16,642 nt of DNA from Bacteroidales bacterium (GCA_024683255.1 JAIKYL010000162.1:1-16642); one strand, 5' to 3'; numbered from the stretch's first letter, positions 6,619-14,096 are shown. Numbers and translations are program-made. The notes: a model not told the origin generated them from the sequence alone.

Positions 6619-7896
6619 ATGCGCCTCAAAGGGATACGGTTCTTAGGGCTCATGCTCATATTGCTGCTGGCTGCCTGCCAAAAACAGGAGCAGCCTCCCC
6701 GCAATGTGCTTCTGCTGTATTCGGCCGGCTTCAACGACCTTTCCAATTATCTGCTGAACAACCTTTCTTCCTTGGAAGAAGGCCAGCTCCCGGAAAAGTC
6801 ATACTCCACTTCCAACGACGTATTGCTGGTTTATTCCCGTCAACCGGTCAAGTACAAAGACTTTTCCACAAAAACGCCTTCCTACCTCATCCGCTTCTAT
6901 GCCGACAAAAACGGCAGCCCGCGCCGGGACACCCTGAAGACCTGGAATGAGGAATGCGCCGCCGCCTCCAGGCAAACCATGCAGGAGGTGTTCCGCTATG
7001 TAAAGCAGGAATTCCCCGCACAGAGCGTCGGGGCCGTTTTCTCTTCGCATTCCACCGGATGGCTTCCTGCCGAATACTATTGGGACCCCGTCCTTTACGA
7101 GAGTAAACACGCCGGAGAGATTGCCGGCACGTCCACTTCCCCTTCATTCAGGAGCAGGCGTCTCCCTTCGCAGGAAGTATTCCCTCCCATTGAAAGCTTT
7201 CCTCCCGTCAAAAGCATCGGACAGGACAACTATGGGTCGGGAATCATAGAAATGGAGTTGCGGGATTTTGCCGATGCCATCCCCTACAAACTGGACTATC
7301 TTCTCATTGACGCCTGTCTGGCCGGCGGCGTGGAACTGGCCTATGCCCTACGCGGAAAGGCCGATATCGTGGGCTTCTCCCCGGCAGAGGTGATAGCCGA
7401 AGGATTCAATTACAGGACCCTTACCCGTCACCTGCTCCAGGAAAAGCCGGATCCGGTGGCCGTTTGCCGGGATTATTATGAGTATTACAATATCCAGGAC
7501 AACTCGTACCGCTCCGCCACCATCTCCGTTGTGGACACCCGTTCCCTGGAGCCCCTCACCCAACTTTGCAGGACGCTTTTTGAAAAATACCGTACGCAAA
7601 TCTCCCAACTGGACGGCAATGACATACAGGGGTATTTCCGTTTCAACCGCCACTATTTCTATGACCTGAAGGATATCCTCATCCATGCCGGCATAGATGC
7701 CGAAGAAAAGTCCGCCCTGGAATCCGCTTTGAACGCTTGCCTGCTTTACAAGGCGGCCACCCCCAGCTTCATTTCCTTTGACATCAAAACGTACTCCGGT
7801 CTCTCCATGTACCTCCCGTCCCAGGGAACACCCCTGCTGGACAAGCATTACCGCACCAACATATCCTGGAACCAAGCCACCGGCCTTCTGGAATAA
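6619..7896 (+). CDS. Clostripain-like (family C11) cysteine peptidase, lipoprotein (paralogue)
   Basis: A 425-residue lipoprotein: signal MRLKGIRFLGLMLILLLAAC with lipobox Cys20. The clan CD dyad is His144 (FSSHSTGW) and Cys233 (LIDACLAGG). Alignment by eye with the product of 459-1778 is continuous from the amino-terminal PRNVLLLYSAGFNDL region to GLSMYLPS and the end, clearly a paralogue. Differences include DACLAGG in place of DACLMGC and an extra Ser/Arg-rich stretch (about 171-183, SFRSRRLPS) between the two catalytic residues, where C11 enzymes are usually self-cleaved. Start ATG 6619 is preferred over the in-frame TTG at 6592, because that TTG is part of the promoter and ATG 6619 gives a proper lipoprotein signal. 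The gene stands alone. The substrate is unknown. Confidence 0.87.
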   Translation: MRLKGIRFLGLMLILLLAACQKQEQPPRNVLLLYSAGFNDLSNYLLNNLSSLEEGQLPEKSYSTSNDVLLVYSRQPVKYKDFSTKTPSYLIRFYADKNGSPRRDTLKTWNEECAAASRQTMQEVFRYVKQEFPAQSVGAVFSSHSTGWLPAEYYWDPVLYESKHAGEIAGTSTSPSFRSRRLPSQEVFPPIESFPPVKSIGQDNYGSGIIEMELRDFADAIPYKLDYLLIDACLAGGVELAYALRGKADIVGFSPAEVIAEGFNYRTLTRHLLQEKPDPVAVCRDYYEYYNIQDNSYRSATISVVDTRSLEPLTQLCRTLFEKYRTQISQLDGNDIQGYFRFNRHYFYDLKDILIHAGIDAEEKSALESALNACLLYKAATPSFISFDIKTYSGLSMYLPSQGTPLLDKHYRTNISWNQATGLLE

Positions 7897-7924
7897 AGCA
7901 CCGTGAAACAGCAGAAATAAAAAT

Positions 7925-7951
7925 GGTCCCGCAAGAATGACTTGCAGGACC
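7925..7951 (-). terminator. Terminator of the ackA-ptb-tpiA operon
   Basis: In minus-strand RNA GGUCCUGCAAG pairs fully with CUUGCGGGACC (one U-G wobble), followed by AUUUUUAUUU. On the plus strand the same position is an A-C mismatch and no T-run follows, so it serves chiefly the minus strand. Confidence 0.72.
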
Positions 7952-7972
7952 GTTATTGAATGATGGGGATGA

Positions 7973-8728
7973 CTAGAAGGACGTTGCGATGCCCAGGAAG
8001 TCATCGGCCTTGAGGGCGGCGCCGCCGATGAGGCCGCCGTCAATGTCCTTTTCGGCAAAGAGCTCCTTGGCGTTGGAGGGTTTGCAGGAACCGCCGTAAA
8101 GGATGGTCATGTCGTCGGCCACCTTGGGACCGAATTTGGCCTCGATGACGTTGCGGATGCAGGCGTGGATCTCCTCGGCCTGGGCGGCAGTGGCGGTCTT
8201 GCCGGTGCCGATGGCCCATACGGGCTCGTAGGCGATGACGATGTTCTTCATATCCTCGGCCGTGAAGTTGTAGAGGACGGCCTTGGTCTGCTCCGTTACT
8301 ACGTCGAAATGCTTGCCAGCCTCACGCTCGTCCAGATTCTCACCCACGCAGAGGATCACCTTCAGACCGGCGGCAAGGGCCAGCTGGGTCTTTACAACCA
8401 GTTTCTCGTCCGTCTCACCATAATACTGACGGCGCTCGCTGTGACCCAGGATGGTGTACTCACAGCCGATGGAAGTGAGCATATTAACGGCCACTTCACC
8501 GGTGTACGCACCTTTCTCGTGGTCTGCGCAGTTCTGGGCGCTGAGCTTAACCTTGGAACCCTTCAGGGCCTCGGCCACAAGGGCCAGGTGCGTAAACGGC
8601 GGAGCCACTACAAGTTCTACATTGGCAGGAAGATCCTTTGCCTTCTCTACAACAGCCTTTGCCAGTTCTACACCTTCGGGAACAGTGGTATTCATTTTCC
8701 AGTTCCCGGCTACAATAAATTTTCTCAT
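7973..8728 (-). CDS. tpiA: Triosephosphate isomerase
   Basis: A 251-residue glycolytic enzyme interconverting dihydroxyacetone phosphate and glyceraldehyde 3-phosphate in the cytosol. Catalytic residues are Lys11 (GNWKMN), His96 (ILGHSERR) and Glu168 (AYEPVWAIGTGKTA), and the phosphate-binding loop regions (YGGSCKPSNA, DGGLIGGAALK) are intact. Length is standard. It is the last gene of an ackA-ptb-tpiA operon, starting 12 bases after the ptb stop, and is followed by a minus-strand terminator. The link places a glycolytic step beside substrate-level phosphorylation at the acetate end of fermentation. Confidence 0.97.
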   Translation of the reverse strand: MRKFIVAGNWKMNTTVPEGVELAKAVVEKAKDLPANVELVVAPPFTHLALVAEALKGSKVKLSAQNCADHEKGAYTGEVAVNMLTSIGCEYTILGHSERRQYYGETDEKLVVKTQLALAAGLKVILCVGENLDEREAGKHFDVVTEQTKAVLYNFTAEDMKNIVIAYEPVWAIGTGKTATAAQAEEIHACIRNVIEAKFGPKVADDMTILYGGSCKPSNAKELFAEKDIDGGLIGGAALKADDFLGIATSF

Positions 8729-8740
8729 CTAACTAACTAT

Positions 8741-9646
8741 TTATTTAACAGAAATTACAGCCGATGCGATGGAATTGAGTTTCACATCTACGGAGTCTGC
8801 CCGGGAGGCCAGGATGCAAGGAACCTTGGTGCCCACCAGGAAACCGGCCTGGCGTACGCCCACGGCCAGCTTGGAATTGGTCTTCCAAAACACGTTGGCG
8901 CTCTCGATATTGGGGAACAGCATGCAGTCTGCGTCTCCGGCCACGGGGCTCTGGAGTTTCTTGATCTGGACTGCCTCCTGGTCTATGGCCACATCCAGGG
9001 CAAGCGGGCCGTCGCCGATGGCCTTGATCTGGCCACGGTCGCACATCTTGGCCAGCATGGCGGCCTCTATGCAGGCGGGCATGCTGTCCAGCATCTGCTC
9101 CGAAGCGGCGATGAAGGCAATCTTGGGCATGGCGATGCCGAAGGAACGGGCGATACCGGTCACGAAGCCGGCCAGCTTCACCTTCTGACGGAAGTCCGGC
9201 TGCGGGATCACGGCCATGTCCGTGATGAACATGAGCTTGTGGTAATTGGGATTCTCTATTACACCCACATGGCTCAGGAGCCCCTTAGGAGGCAGCAGGC
9301 CAACTTCCTTGTTTAGGATGGCGCGCAGGAACTTGTCCGTGGAGCAGAGGCCCTTCATGAGCACGTCTCCCTCTCCGTCGTGGACCATGCGCACAGCCTC
9401 GGCCACAGCCTTCAGTTCGTCCTTCACATCCACAATCTCAAACTTGGAAATGTCAATCTTGCATTCCTCGCAGACCTTGACAATGAGGTCCTTGTCGCCC
9501 ACCAGGGCCACTTTCACAAAGCCCATGTCGCTGGCCAGGGAAGCGGCCTCGATGGTATGGCTGTCCACGCCCCAGGCGGCAACCATCTTCTTGCAAATGC
9601 CTTTTGCCTTTAGTTCGGCAAACAGATCGTTGAAATTGGTAATCAT
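8741..9646 (-). CDS. ptb: Phosphate acyltransferase, phosphate butyryltransferase type (PTA/PTB family)
   Basis: A 301-residue enzyme of the phosphate acetyl/butyryltransferase family, which exchanges CoA for phosphate on an acyl group. Family motifs are GDGPLALDVA (211-220) and SPVAGDADCMLFPNIESAN (233-251). Length and an amino-terminal DLFAELKAKG region fit the Ptb branch rather than the longer Pta. Being 3 bases behind ackA, it probably makes acyl phosphate for that kinase, so its physiological substrate may be acetyl-CoA despite the Ptb label; propionyl- or butyryl-CoA are alternatives. The family call is firm, substrate preference is not. Confidence 0.88.
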   Translation of the reverse strand: MITNFNDLFAELKAKGICKKMVAAWGVDSHTIEAASLASDMGFVKVALVGDKDLIVKVCEECKIDISKFEIVDVKDELKAVAEAVRMVHDGEGDVLMKGLCSTDKFLRAILNKEVGLLPPKGLLSHVGVIENPNYHKLMFITDMAVIPQPDFRQKVKLAGFVTGIARSFGIAMPKIAFIAASEQMLDSMPACIEAAMLAKMCDRGQIKAIGDGPLALDVAIDQEAVQIKKLQSPVAGDADCMLFPNIESANVFWKTNSKLAVGVRQAGFLVGTKVPCILASRADSVDVKLNSIASAVISVK

Positions 9647-9649
9647 GGT

Positions 9650-10864
9650 TTATTCTTGGTTTTCAAGTACTAAATGCATAGTGTCGCGGGCAATCACCAG
9701 CTCCTCGTTGGTGCAGATGAGGGCGGCCTTCACAGCGGAATCCTCCGTGGTGATGATGGTATCCTCTCCGGAAGCCACGTTAGCCTCGTAGTCCACCTTG
9801 AGGCCCAGATAGGCGAAGTTCTCCAGTACGCGGCGGCGCAGGCGGCTGTTATGCTCGCCGATACCGCCGGTGAACACAATGAGGTCCACACCGTTCATGG
9901 CAGCCACATAAGAGCCGATGTTCTTGATGATGTCGTACGTGAACTTCTTGAACACCAGCTTGGCCTTGGGGTCTCCGCCGTTGGCCAGGTCGTTGAGTTC
10001 ACGGGCATCCGAAGTTTTGGTGGAAACACCCAGGAAGCCGGATTTGCGGTTGAGGATGTTGGTCATCTCGTCCGGGCTCACACCCAGCTTCTTCTCCAGA
10101 TAGAGGACGGCGTTGGCATCGATGTTACCCACGCGGGTGCCCATAATCATGCCCTCCAGCGGAGTGAAGCCCATGGACGTGTCCACGCACTTGCCGTTCT
10201 GGATGGCGCAGATGGAACTGCCAGCGCCCAAGTGGCAGGTGATGATCTTGGAGTTGTTCACGTCCAGGCCGGCCAACTTGGCGCCCACACCCGCCACGAA
10301 CTGGTGGGAGGTGCCGTGGGCACCGTAACGGCGCACGCGGTATTTCTCGTAATACTCGTACGGAAGACCATACATGTATGCGTAAGGCGGCATGGTCTGG
10401 TGGAAAGCCGTGTCGAAGGTTACCACCTGAGGCACGGAAGGCAGCACTTCCTGCATGGCGTGGATGCCCAGCAGGTGGGCCGGATTGTGCAGCGGGGCGA
10501 AATCGGCACAGAAGGCGATCTTGTCCAGCACATCGTCGTTCACCAGGACGGAACCTGCGAAGAAATCTCCACCCTGCACGATGCGGTGACCCACCGCCTC
10601 AATGTCTTCCAGGGACTCCAGCACACCCGTTTCCTTGTCCGTAAGGGCCGCCAGGATGAGCTGCATGCCCACCTTATGGTCCGGGATGGGAACATCTTTC
10701 ACAATCTTCTCCTTTCCGGCAGGAGCGTACTGAAGGATACCGGCAGGCAGGCCGATTTTTTCTGCGATACCTTTGGCGATAACGTCATAGACGTCGTCGT
10801 TTTTCATGTCCAGAAGCTGATACTTGATGGAGGAGCTTCCGCAGTTAATTACGAGAATGATCAT
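9650..10864 (-). CDS. ackA: Acetate kinase
   Basis: A 404-residue kinase forming ATP and acetate from acetyl phosphate and ADP. Active-site residues line up with the Methanosarcina enzyme at an offset of three: Asn7 (VINCGSSSIKYQ), Arg94, Asp151 (TFDTAFH), His183 (RRYGAHGTSH), Arg244 (MGTRVG) and Glu387. Phosphate and adenosine motifs TCHLGAGSS and FTGGIGEHN are intact. Motifs and length favour acetate kinase over butyrate kinase. First gene of the ackA-ptb-tpiA operon, with a -7 box about 40 bases upstream and divergent from the comEC-like gene. A 402-codon open frame on the opposite strand is a shadow. Confidence 0.96.
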   Translation of the reverse strand: MIILVINCGSSSIKYQLLDMKNDDVYDVIAKGIAEKIGLPAGILQYAPAGKEKIVKDVPIPDHKVGMQLILAALTDKETGVLESLEDIEAVGHRIVQGGDFFAGSVLVNDDVLDKIAFCADFAPLHNPAHLLGIHAMQEVLPSVPQVVTFDTAFHQTMPPYAYMYGLPYEYYEKYRVRRYGAHGTSHQFVAGVGAKLAGLDVNNSKIITCHLGAGSSICAIQNGKCVDTSMGFTPLEGMIMGTRVGNIDANAVLYLEKKLGVSPDEMTNILNRKSGFLGVSTKTSDARELNDLANGGDPKAKLVFKKFTYDIIKNIGSYVAAMNGVDLIVFTGGIGEHNSRLRRRVLENFAYLGLKVDYEANVASGEDTIITTEDSAVKAALICTNEELVIARDTMHLVLENQE

Positions 10865-10904
10865 ACTCTATGGGTAGTGTAAAAATATTTCTTCTATATC
10901 CATG

Positions 10905-10912
10905 CAAAGATA
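10905..10912 (-). promoter_or_regulatory. -7 promoter box for ackA operon
   Basis: TATCTTTG on the minus strand, an exact TAnnTTTG match, followed by CAT as at the 1798-1805 promoter. It predicts a leader of about 35 bases before ATG 10864. No clear -33 box is seen. Confidence 0.6.
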
Positions 10913-10925
10913 ATAAATTATTATG

Positions 10926-10933
10926 TAATTTCG
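10926..10933 (+). promoter_or_regulatory. Possible -7 box for comEC-like gene
   Basis: TAATTTCG differs from TAnnTTTG at one base. It ends only 6 bases before ATG 10940, so transcription from it would begin at or next to the start codon, giving a leaderless or nearly leaderless message. Confidence 0.3.
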
Positions 10934-10939
10934 TAAAAA

Positions 10940-12019
10940 ATGGCAGAGGCGAAAAGCATAGAAGCGATTTCCCTTACTTTTACCGTAGGGGCACTGGTGG
11001 GAGTGACTGTTTCCGGCGGGCAGGGCTGGGTGGTGGCATCCGCATTAGGGCTTGCTGTGTTGCCCGTACTCCTGCAGCGGAAACTCCTGGAATGGCCGGA
11101 GCCGGTCTCCGTCTCCGTGCTCCTGCTGGCCTTTTTGCTGCTGGGATTCTGCTCGGCCGGCCTGGCCTCCCTCCCTTATGCCACCACTTCCCCGATTTCG
11201 GCCCCCTGGATCCTGGAAGCCGGGGAAAGGTTGAAGGCGCACATTGCCGGGATTCCCTTCCCCTCGGAAGGGACGGCGCCCCTCCTCACGGCCCTTCTCA
11301 CGGGAGACCGCTCGGGACTGGCGCGGGAAACCGTATCGGCCTTCCGGGAAAGCGGAGCTTCCCACATCCTGGCCCTCTCCGGCCTCCACCTGGGTATCAT
11401 CTACGTCCTCTTGGACCGGCTCACCCGGGTGGCGGGACAGACGCCCCCGGCCCGGTATCTCCGCTTTGGGGCCATCGTGTTTTCCGCCGGCTTTTTCACC
11501 CTTATGACCGGAGCCTCGCCTTCCCTGGTCCGGGCCTTCCTGTTCATCCTCATCAATGAAATCCTCCGGCTCACGGGAAGGCCCAGGAAAGCCTCCCGGG
11601 TGCTCTGCCTGGCCCTTTTGGTGCAGTTGGTACTGGATCCGTCGGCCATCAGCAGCGTGGGCTTCCAGCTTTCCTATCTGGCCATGGCCGGCATCTTCCT
11701 GGTATACCCGTCGCTGGAGGCCTGGTATCCCCCGTCTCCCGCCTGGGACCCCTTCCGGCGCATCTGGAAAGCCGCCGCCCTAAGCATCAGCTGCCAGCTG
11801 TTCACCGGGCCACTGGCCTGGTGGCGTTTCCACAGCTTTCCCCGCCATTTCCTCCTTACCAACCTGCTGGCCCTGCCGCTCACCACGGCCCTCATGACCT
11901 CGGCGGTCCTTACGGTGGCACTGTGCGCCATCGGCCTGTGTCCGCCTGTCTTGATAAACATAACGGACGCCCTCTGCAATTGGCTGCAAAGGGCACTGGA
12001 AATTATTGCTACAATGTAA
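10940..12019 (+). CDS. Compact ComEC/Rec2-type membrane channel protein
   Basis: A 359-residue, strongly hydrophobic protein. The Competence domain is recognised by LLTGDRSGL (119-127) and SGASHILALSGLHLGI (138-153), plus SVGFQLSYLAMAGI further on. ComEC forms the inner-membrane channel that passes single-stranded DNA into the cytosol during natural transformation. Usual members have an OB-fold domain (DUF4131) between the first membrane helices and the Competence domain, and often a metallo-beta-lactamase domain at the end. Here about three amino-terminal helices (within 8-78) lead almost directly into the Competence region, and nothing follows it. The stop at 12019 is one base from the convergent apbE stop, leaving no room for a lost carboxyl domain. 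Whether it still moves DNA is uncertain. It diverges from ackA. Confidence 0.83.
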   Translation: MAEAKSIEAISLTFTVGALVGVTVSGGQGWVVASALGLAVLPVLLQRKLLEWPEPVSVSVLLLAFLLLGFCSAGLASLPYATTSPISAPWILEAGERLKAHIAGIPFPSEGTAPLLTALLTGDRSGLARETVSAFRESGASHILALSGLHLGIIYVLLDRLTRVAGQTPPARYLRFGAIVFSAGFFTLMTGASPSLVRAFLFILINEILRLTGRPRKASRVLCLALLVQLVLDPSAISSVGFQLSYLAMAGIFLVYPSLEAWYPPSPAWDPFRRIWKAAALSISCQLFTGPLAWWRFHSFPRHFLLTNLLALPLTTALMTSAVLTVALCAIGLCPPVLINITDALCNWLQRALEIIATM

Positions 12020-12020
12020 T

Positions 12021-13049
12021 TTACTCTCTAATCCGGAAGCCCGGGGAGCCCCACTCCTGCATGGTCCCGTCCGGAGTGGAATACACCAGCCAGGCCTCCA
12101 GGGAGGGATCCTCCAGCACCAGCTTCCGGGCATCCTCCAGTCCCACCACCATGCACCAGGTGGCCACTGCATCGGCCACGCCGGCGCCTTCCGAGGATAT
12201 CACGGTGGCACTTAGGAGATTATGCTGCACAGGATAGCCGCTCACCGGATCTATGGTGTGAGCGTATTTTCGGCCATCCTTAACGTAGTATTTGCGGTAA
12301 TTGCCGGAAGTGACCACACCGGCGGGTTTTCCCTCCGAAAGCCAGACGCCCGTAAGTCCTTCGTCCCCTATCACGGAGTCCTCTTCCCGGTCCACCGGAC
12401 GGTCCATTCCAACGGCCCAGGGTTGGCCGGAAGGGTTTAGGCCGTCGCACCATATTTCGCCGATATCCACCAGCATGTCCTTCACGCCCAGCGAATACAG
12501 GTAACGGGCGATGATGTCGCAGCTGCAACCCTGCGCAACCGCATTGAAATTGAGGCGCGGGAAACCCAGACCGGCGGGGTCCAGCACTCCGTCCTCCAGG
12601 GGCAGCTGAGAAGGGAGCTTTCCCATTCCGCACTGTTCACGAAGCTCGGCTACTTCCTCATCCGTGGGCATGGTCCCTTCCCGGAAGCCGAAGCCCCAGG
12701 CATCGAAAAGCGGCCCCGCAGCGCAGTCCACGGCCCCGCCGGAGCGCTGCCACATGCGATACGCGAAGTCATACATCTCCAGAAAAAGGGCATTGGGACG
12801 GATGGGCTCACCGGCATTGAAACGGGAAAGCTGCGAAAGCTTGTTATAGCCGGACAAGGTGGTATCTATCTGGACCAGCAGCGCATCTATGCTGTCCCGG
12901 ACCGTCTCCGGACTCACCTGCACTCCTGCAATGTTCAGTTTTACGGTATAGGTCCCCCCCTGTGCCTGGCCGGACACCTGGATATAATGGCCGGAACGGG
13001 AGCAGGAAAGTGCCAATAAAAGGGCAAACAACGGAAGGAGATGCTTCAT
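12021..13049 (-). CDS. apbE: FAD:protein FMN transferase ApbE, lipoprotein
   Basis: A 342-residue enzyme that attaches FMN from FAD to a Thr or Ser of target proteins, such as RnfG and NqrC subunits of membrane electron-transfer complexes. The signal MKHLLPLFALLLALSC gives a lipoprotein at Cys16. Family motifs seen are TLSGYNKLSQLSRFN, DIGEIWC, VVTSGNYRKYY, HTIDPVSGYP (from His264) and ADAVATWCMV (metal-binding Asp293). The usual KGYAVD-like segment reads AQGCSCD (172-178), a cysteine-rich variant. ATG 13049 is chosen over an upstream in-frame TTG at 13079, because it begins a proper signal peptide. Acts outside the inner membrane. Tail to tail with the comEC-like gene, one base apart. Confidence 0.92.
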   Translation of the reverse strand: MKHLLPLFALLLALSCSRSGHYIQVSGQAQGGTYTVKLNIAGVQVSPETVRDSIDALLVQIDTTLSGYNKLSQLSRFNAGEPIRPNALFLEMYDFAYRMWQRSGGAVDCAAGPLFDAWGFGFREGTMPTDEEVAELREQCGMGKLPSQLPLEDGVLDPAGLGFPRLNFNAVAQGCSCDIIARYLYSLGVKDMLVDIGEIWCDGLNPSGQPWAVGMDRPVDREEDSVIGDEGLTGVWLSEGKPAGVVTSGNYRKYYVKDGRKYAHTIDPVSGYPVQHNLLSATVISSEGAGVADAVATWCMVVGLEDARKLVLEDPSLEAWLVYSTPDGTMQEWGSPGFRIRE

Positions 13050-13067
13050 AATGGCAAGAAATTTGTG

Positions 13068-13075
13068 TAAATTTA
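13068..13075 (-). promoter_or_regulatory. Possible -7 box for apbE
   Basis: TAAATTTA on the minus strand is one base off TAnnTTTG and lies 19 bases before ATG 13049, the same spacing as at the dipeptidyl peptidase III gene. It overlaps the upstream TTG that could be taken for a start. Confidence 0.35.
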
Positions 13076-13087
13076 ACAAAAAATAGC

Positions 13088-13095
13088 GATATTTG
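13088..13095 (+). promoter_or_regulatory. Possible -7 box for FISUMP lipoprotein gene
   Basis: GATATTTG is one base off TAnnTTTG and lies 20 bases before ATG 13116. A TTTG at 13062-13065 is 22 bases upstream, slightly wider than the preferred -33 spacing. Confidence 0.4.
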
Positions 13096-13115
13096 TGAAT
13101 TCTGTATAGAAAAGT

Positions 13116-14075
13116 ATGAAAAAAACCATAGCATATATAGCTGTCCTTCTGGCAATGGGCCTGGCTTTTTCCTGTAAGAAAGACGACGATAGCGCCACCA
13201 CGCCCAGCCTCCAGGGCCTGGACATTTCGGAAACGCCCGTCCCCTATGTAGCGCCCGGAACAACCGTGGCCTTCAAGGCCGATGTTTCCTACATCTACAC
13301 CTCGGACGACAGTACGCCGGAGGAGGCCATCGGACTTTACTGGGTGGTCACCCAGGATTCCAACACGCTTCTTCGGGACACCACTTCCCGCGACATCAAG
13401 GTGTCCAATCCGGAATTCACCTATACCCCGCTGGATCTGGGTTCACTTACCGTCACCTGCTACGCCTATTCCAAAGGCTACACCAACGCTTCCGTGAGCG
13501 TTGCTTTCGCAGCCATAGACCCGGACAATTCCCTCACCGGCCTGGAAGGCACAACCACGCTAATTGACGGAAACAAATACTTCGTTACCGATATTAACGG
13601 CACCACCTGGCTAACCAGCAACCTGTATAACACCAAAAGCGGTATCTCCTTCTACCTCTCGGACGTAACGGACAAACTCCTTGGGCGCTATTATACCTGG
13701 GAGGAAGCCATGTCGGCCTGTCCGGAAGGATGGACCCTGCCCACCGCGGAGCAGTGGGACGCCCTGGGTTCCAACGCCTGTGACCTCATGGTGGACGCCG
13801 CCATGCTGGAAGTACAGATGTGGCCTTACTGGCCGGGTATGGACATTACCAACGCCAAGAAATTCAACGCCATTCCCGCCGGCTACGTGGACCGCAGCGG
13901 TGGAGACGACAATGTGCAGGGATTCATGGACTACGCCATCTTCTGGACGGCTACGGAGGCCGATGATTCCTCGCTGGCCCAGTACCGTTATATCTATTCG
14001 GACACCAATGCCGTACAGAAAGGAAACGGCGGTAAAACGTCGCTGGCCTTAAGTGTGCGCTGCGTAAAAAAATAA
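13116..14075 (+). CDS. FISUMP-domain lipoprotein, probably surface exposed
   Basis: A 319-residue lipoprotein with Cys20 (GLAFSC) followed by KKDDDS, which resembles the K(D/E)(D/E) export signal that sends lipoproteins to the cell surface in some Bacteroidota. Residues about 35-135 look like an Ig/PKD-type beta domain. Residues about 155-319 are a FISUMP domain (Fibrobacter succinogenes major paralogous domain), shown by NGTTWLTSNL, CPEGWTLPTAEQWDAL (202-217), AIFWTATE and the closing SVRCVKK. The molecular function of FISUMP domains is not established; they are common in secreted and surface proteins of gut and rumen bacteria. The start fits the signal peptide. The gene stands alone, converging with lolA. 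Confidence 0.87.
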   Translation: MKKTIAYIAVLLAMGLAFSCKKDDDSATTPSLQGLDISETPVPYVAPGTTVAFKADVSYIYTSDDSTPEEAIGLYWVVTQDSNTLLRDTTSRDIKVSNPEFTYTPLDLGSLTVTCYAYSKGYTNASVSVAFAAIDPDNSLTGLEGTTTLIDGNKYFVTDINGTTWLTSNLYNTKSGISFYLSDVTDKLLGRYYTWEEAMSACPEGWTLPTAEQWDALGSNACDLMVDAAMLEVQMWPYWPGMDITNAKKFNAIPAGYVDRSGGDDNVQGFMDYAIFWTATEADDSSLAQYRYIYSDTNAVQKGNGGKTSLALSVRCVKK

Positions 14076-14096
14076 GACCCGCGTCTAACGCAGGTC
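14076..14096 (-). terminator. Terminator overlapping the end of lolA
   Basis: In minus-strand RNA GACCUGCGU pairs with ACGCGGGUC (one U-G wobble). The 3-base loop is the lolA stop codon UAG, and UUAUUUUUU follows. On the plus strand the wobble becomes an A-C mismatch and there is no T-run, so it acts mainly on the ftsK-lolA side. Confidence 0.72.

Noticed and set aside
9674..10882. 402-codon open frame antisense to ackA, and the 383-codon frame at 8165-9316 across tpiA and ptb
   Set aside because: His/Gly/Val-rich composition without motifs, directly opposite well-conserved enzymes; shadows.
13050..13079. Upstream TTG start for apbE
   Set aside because: It would add ten residues before a complete signal peptide and overlaps the likely promoter box.
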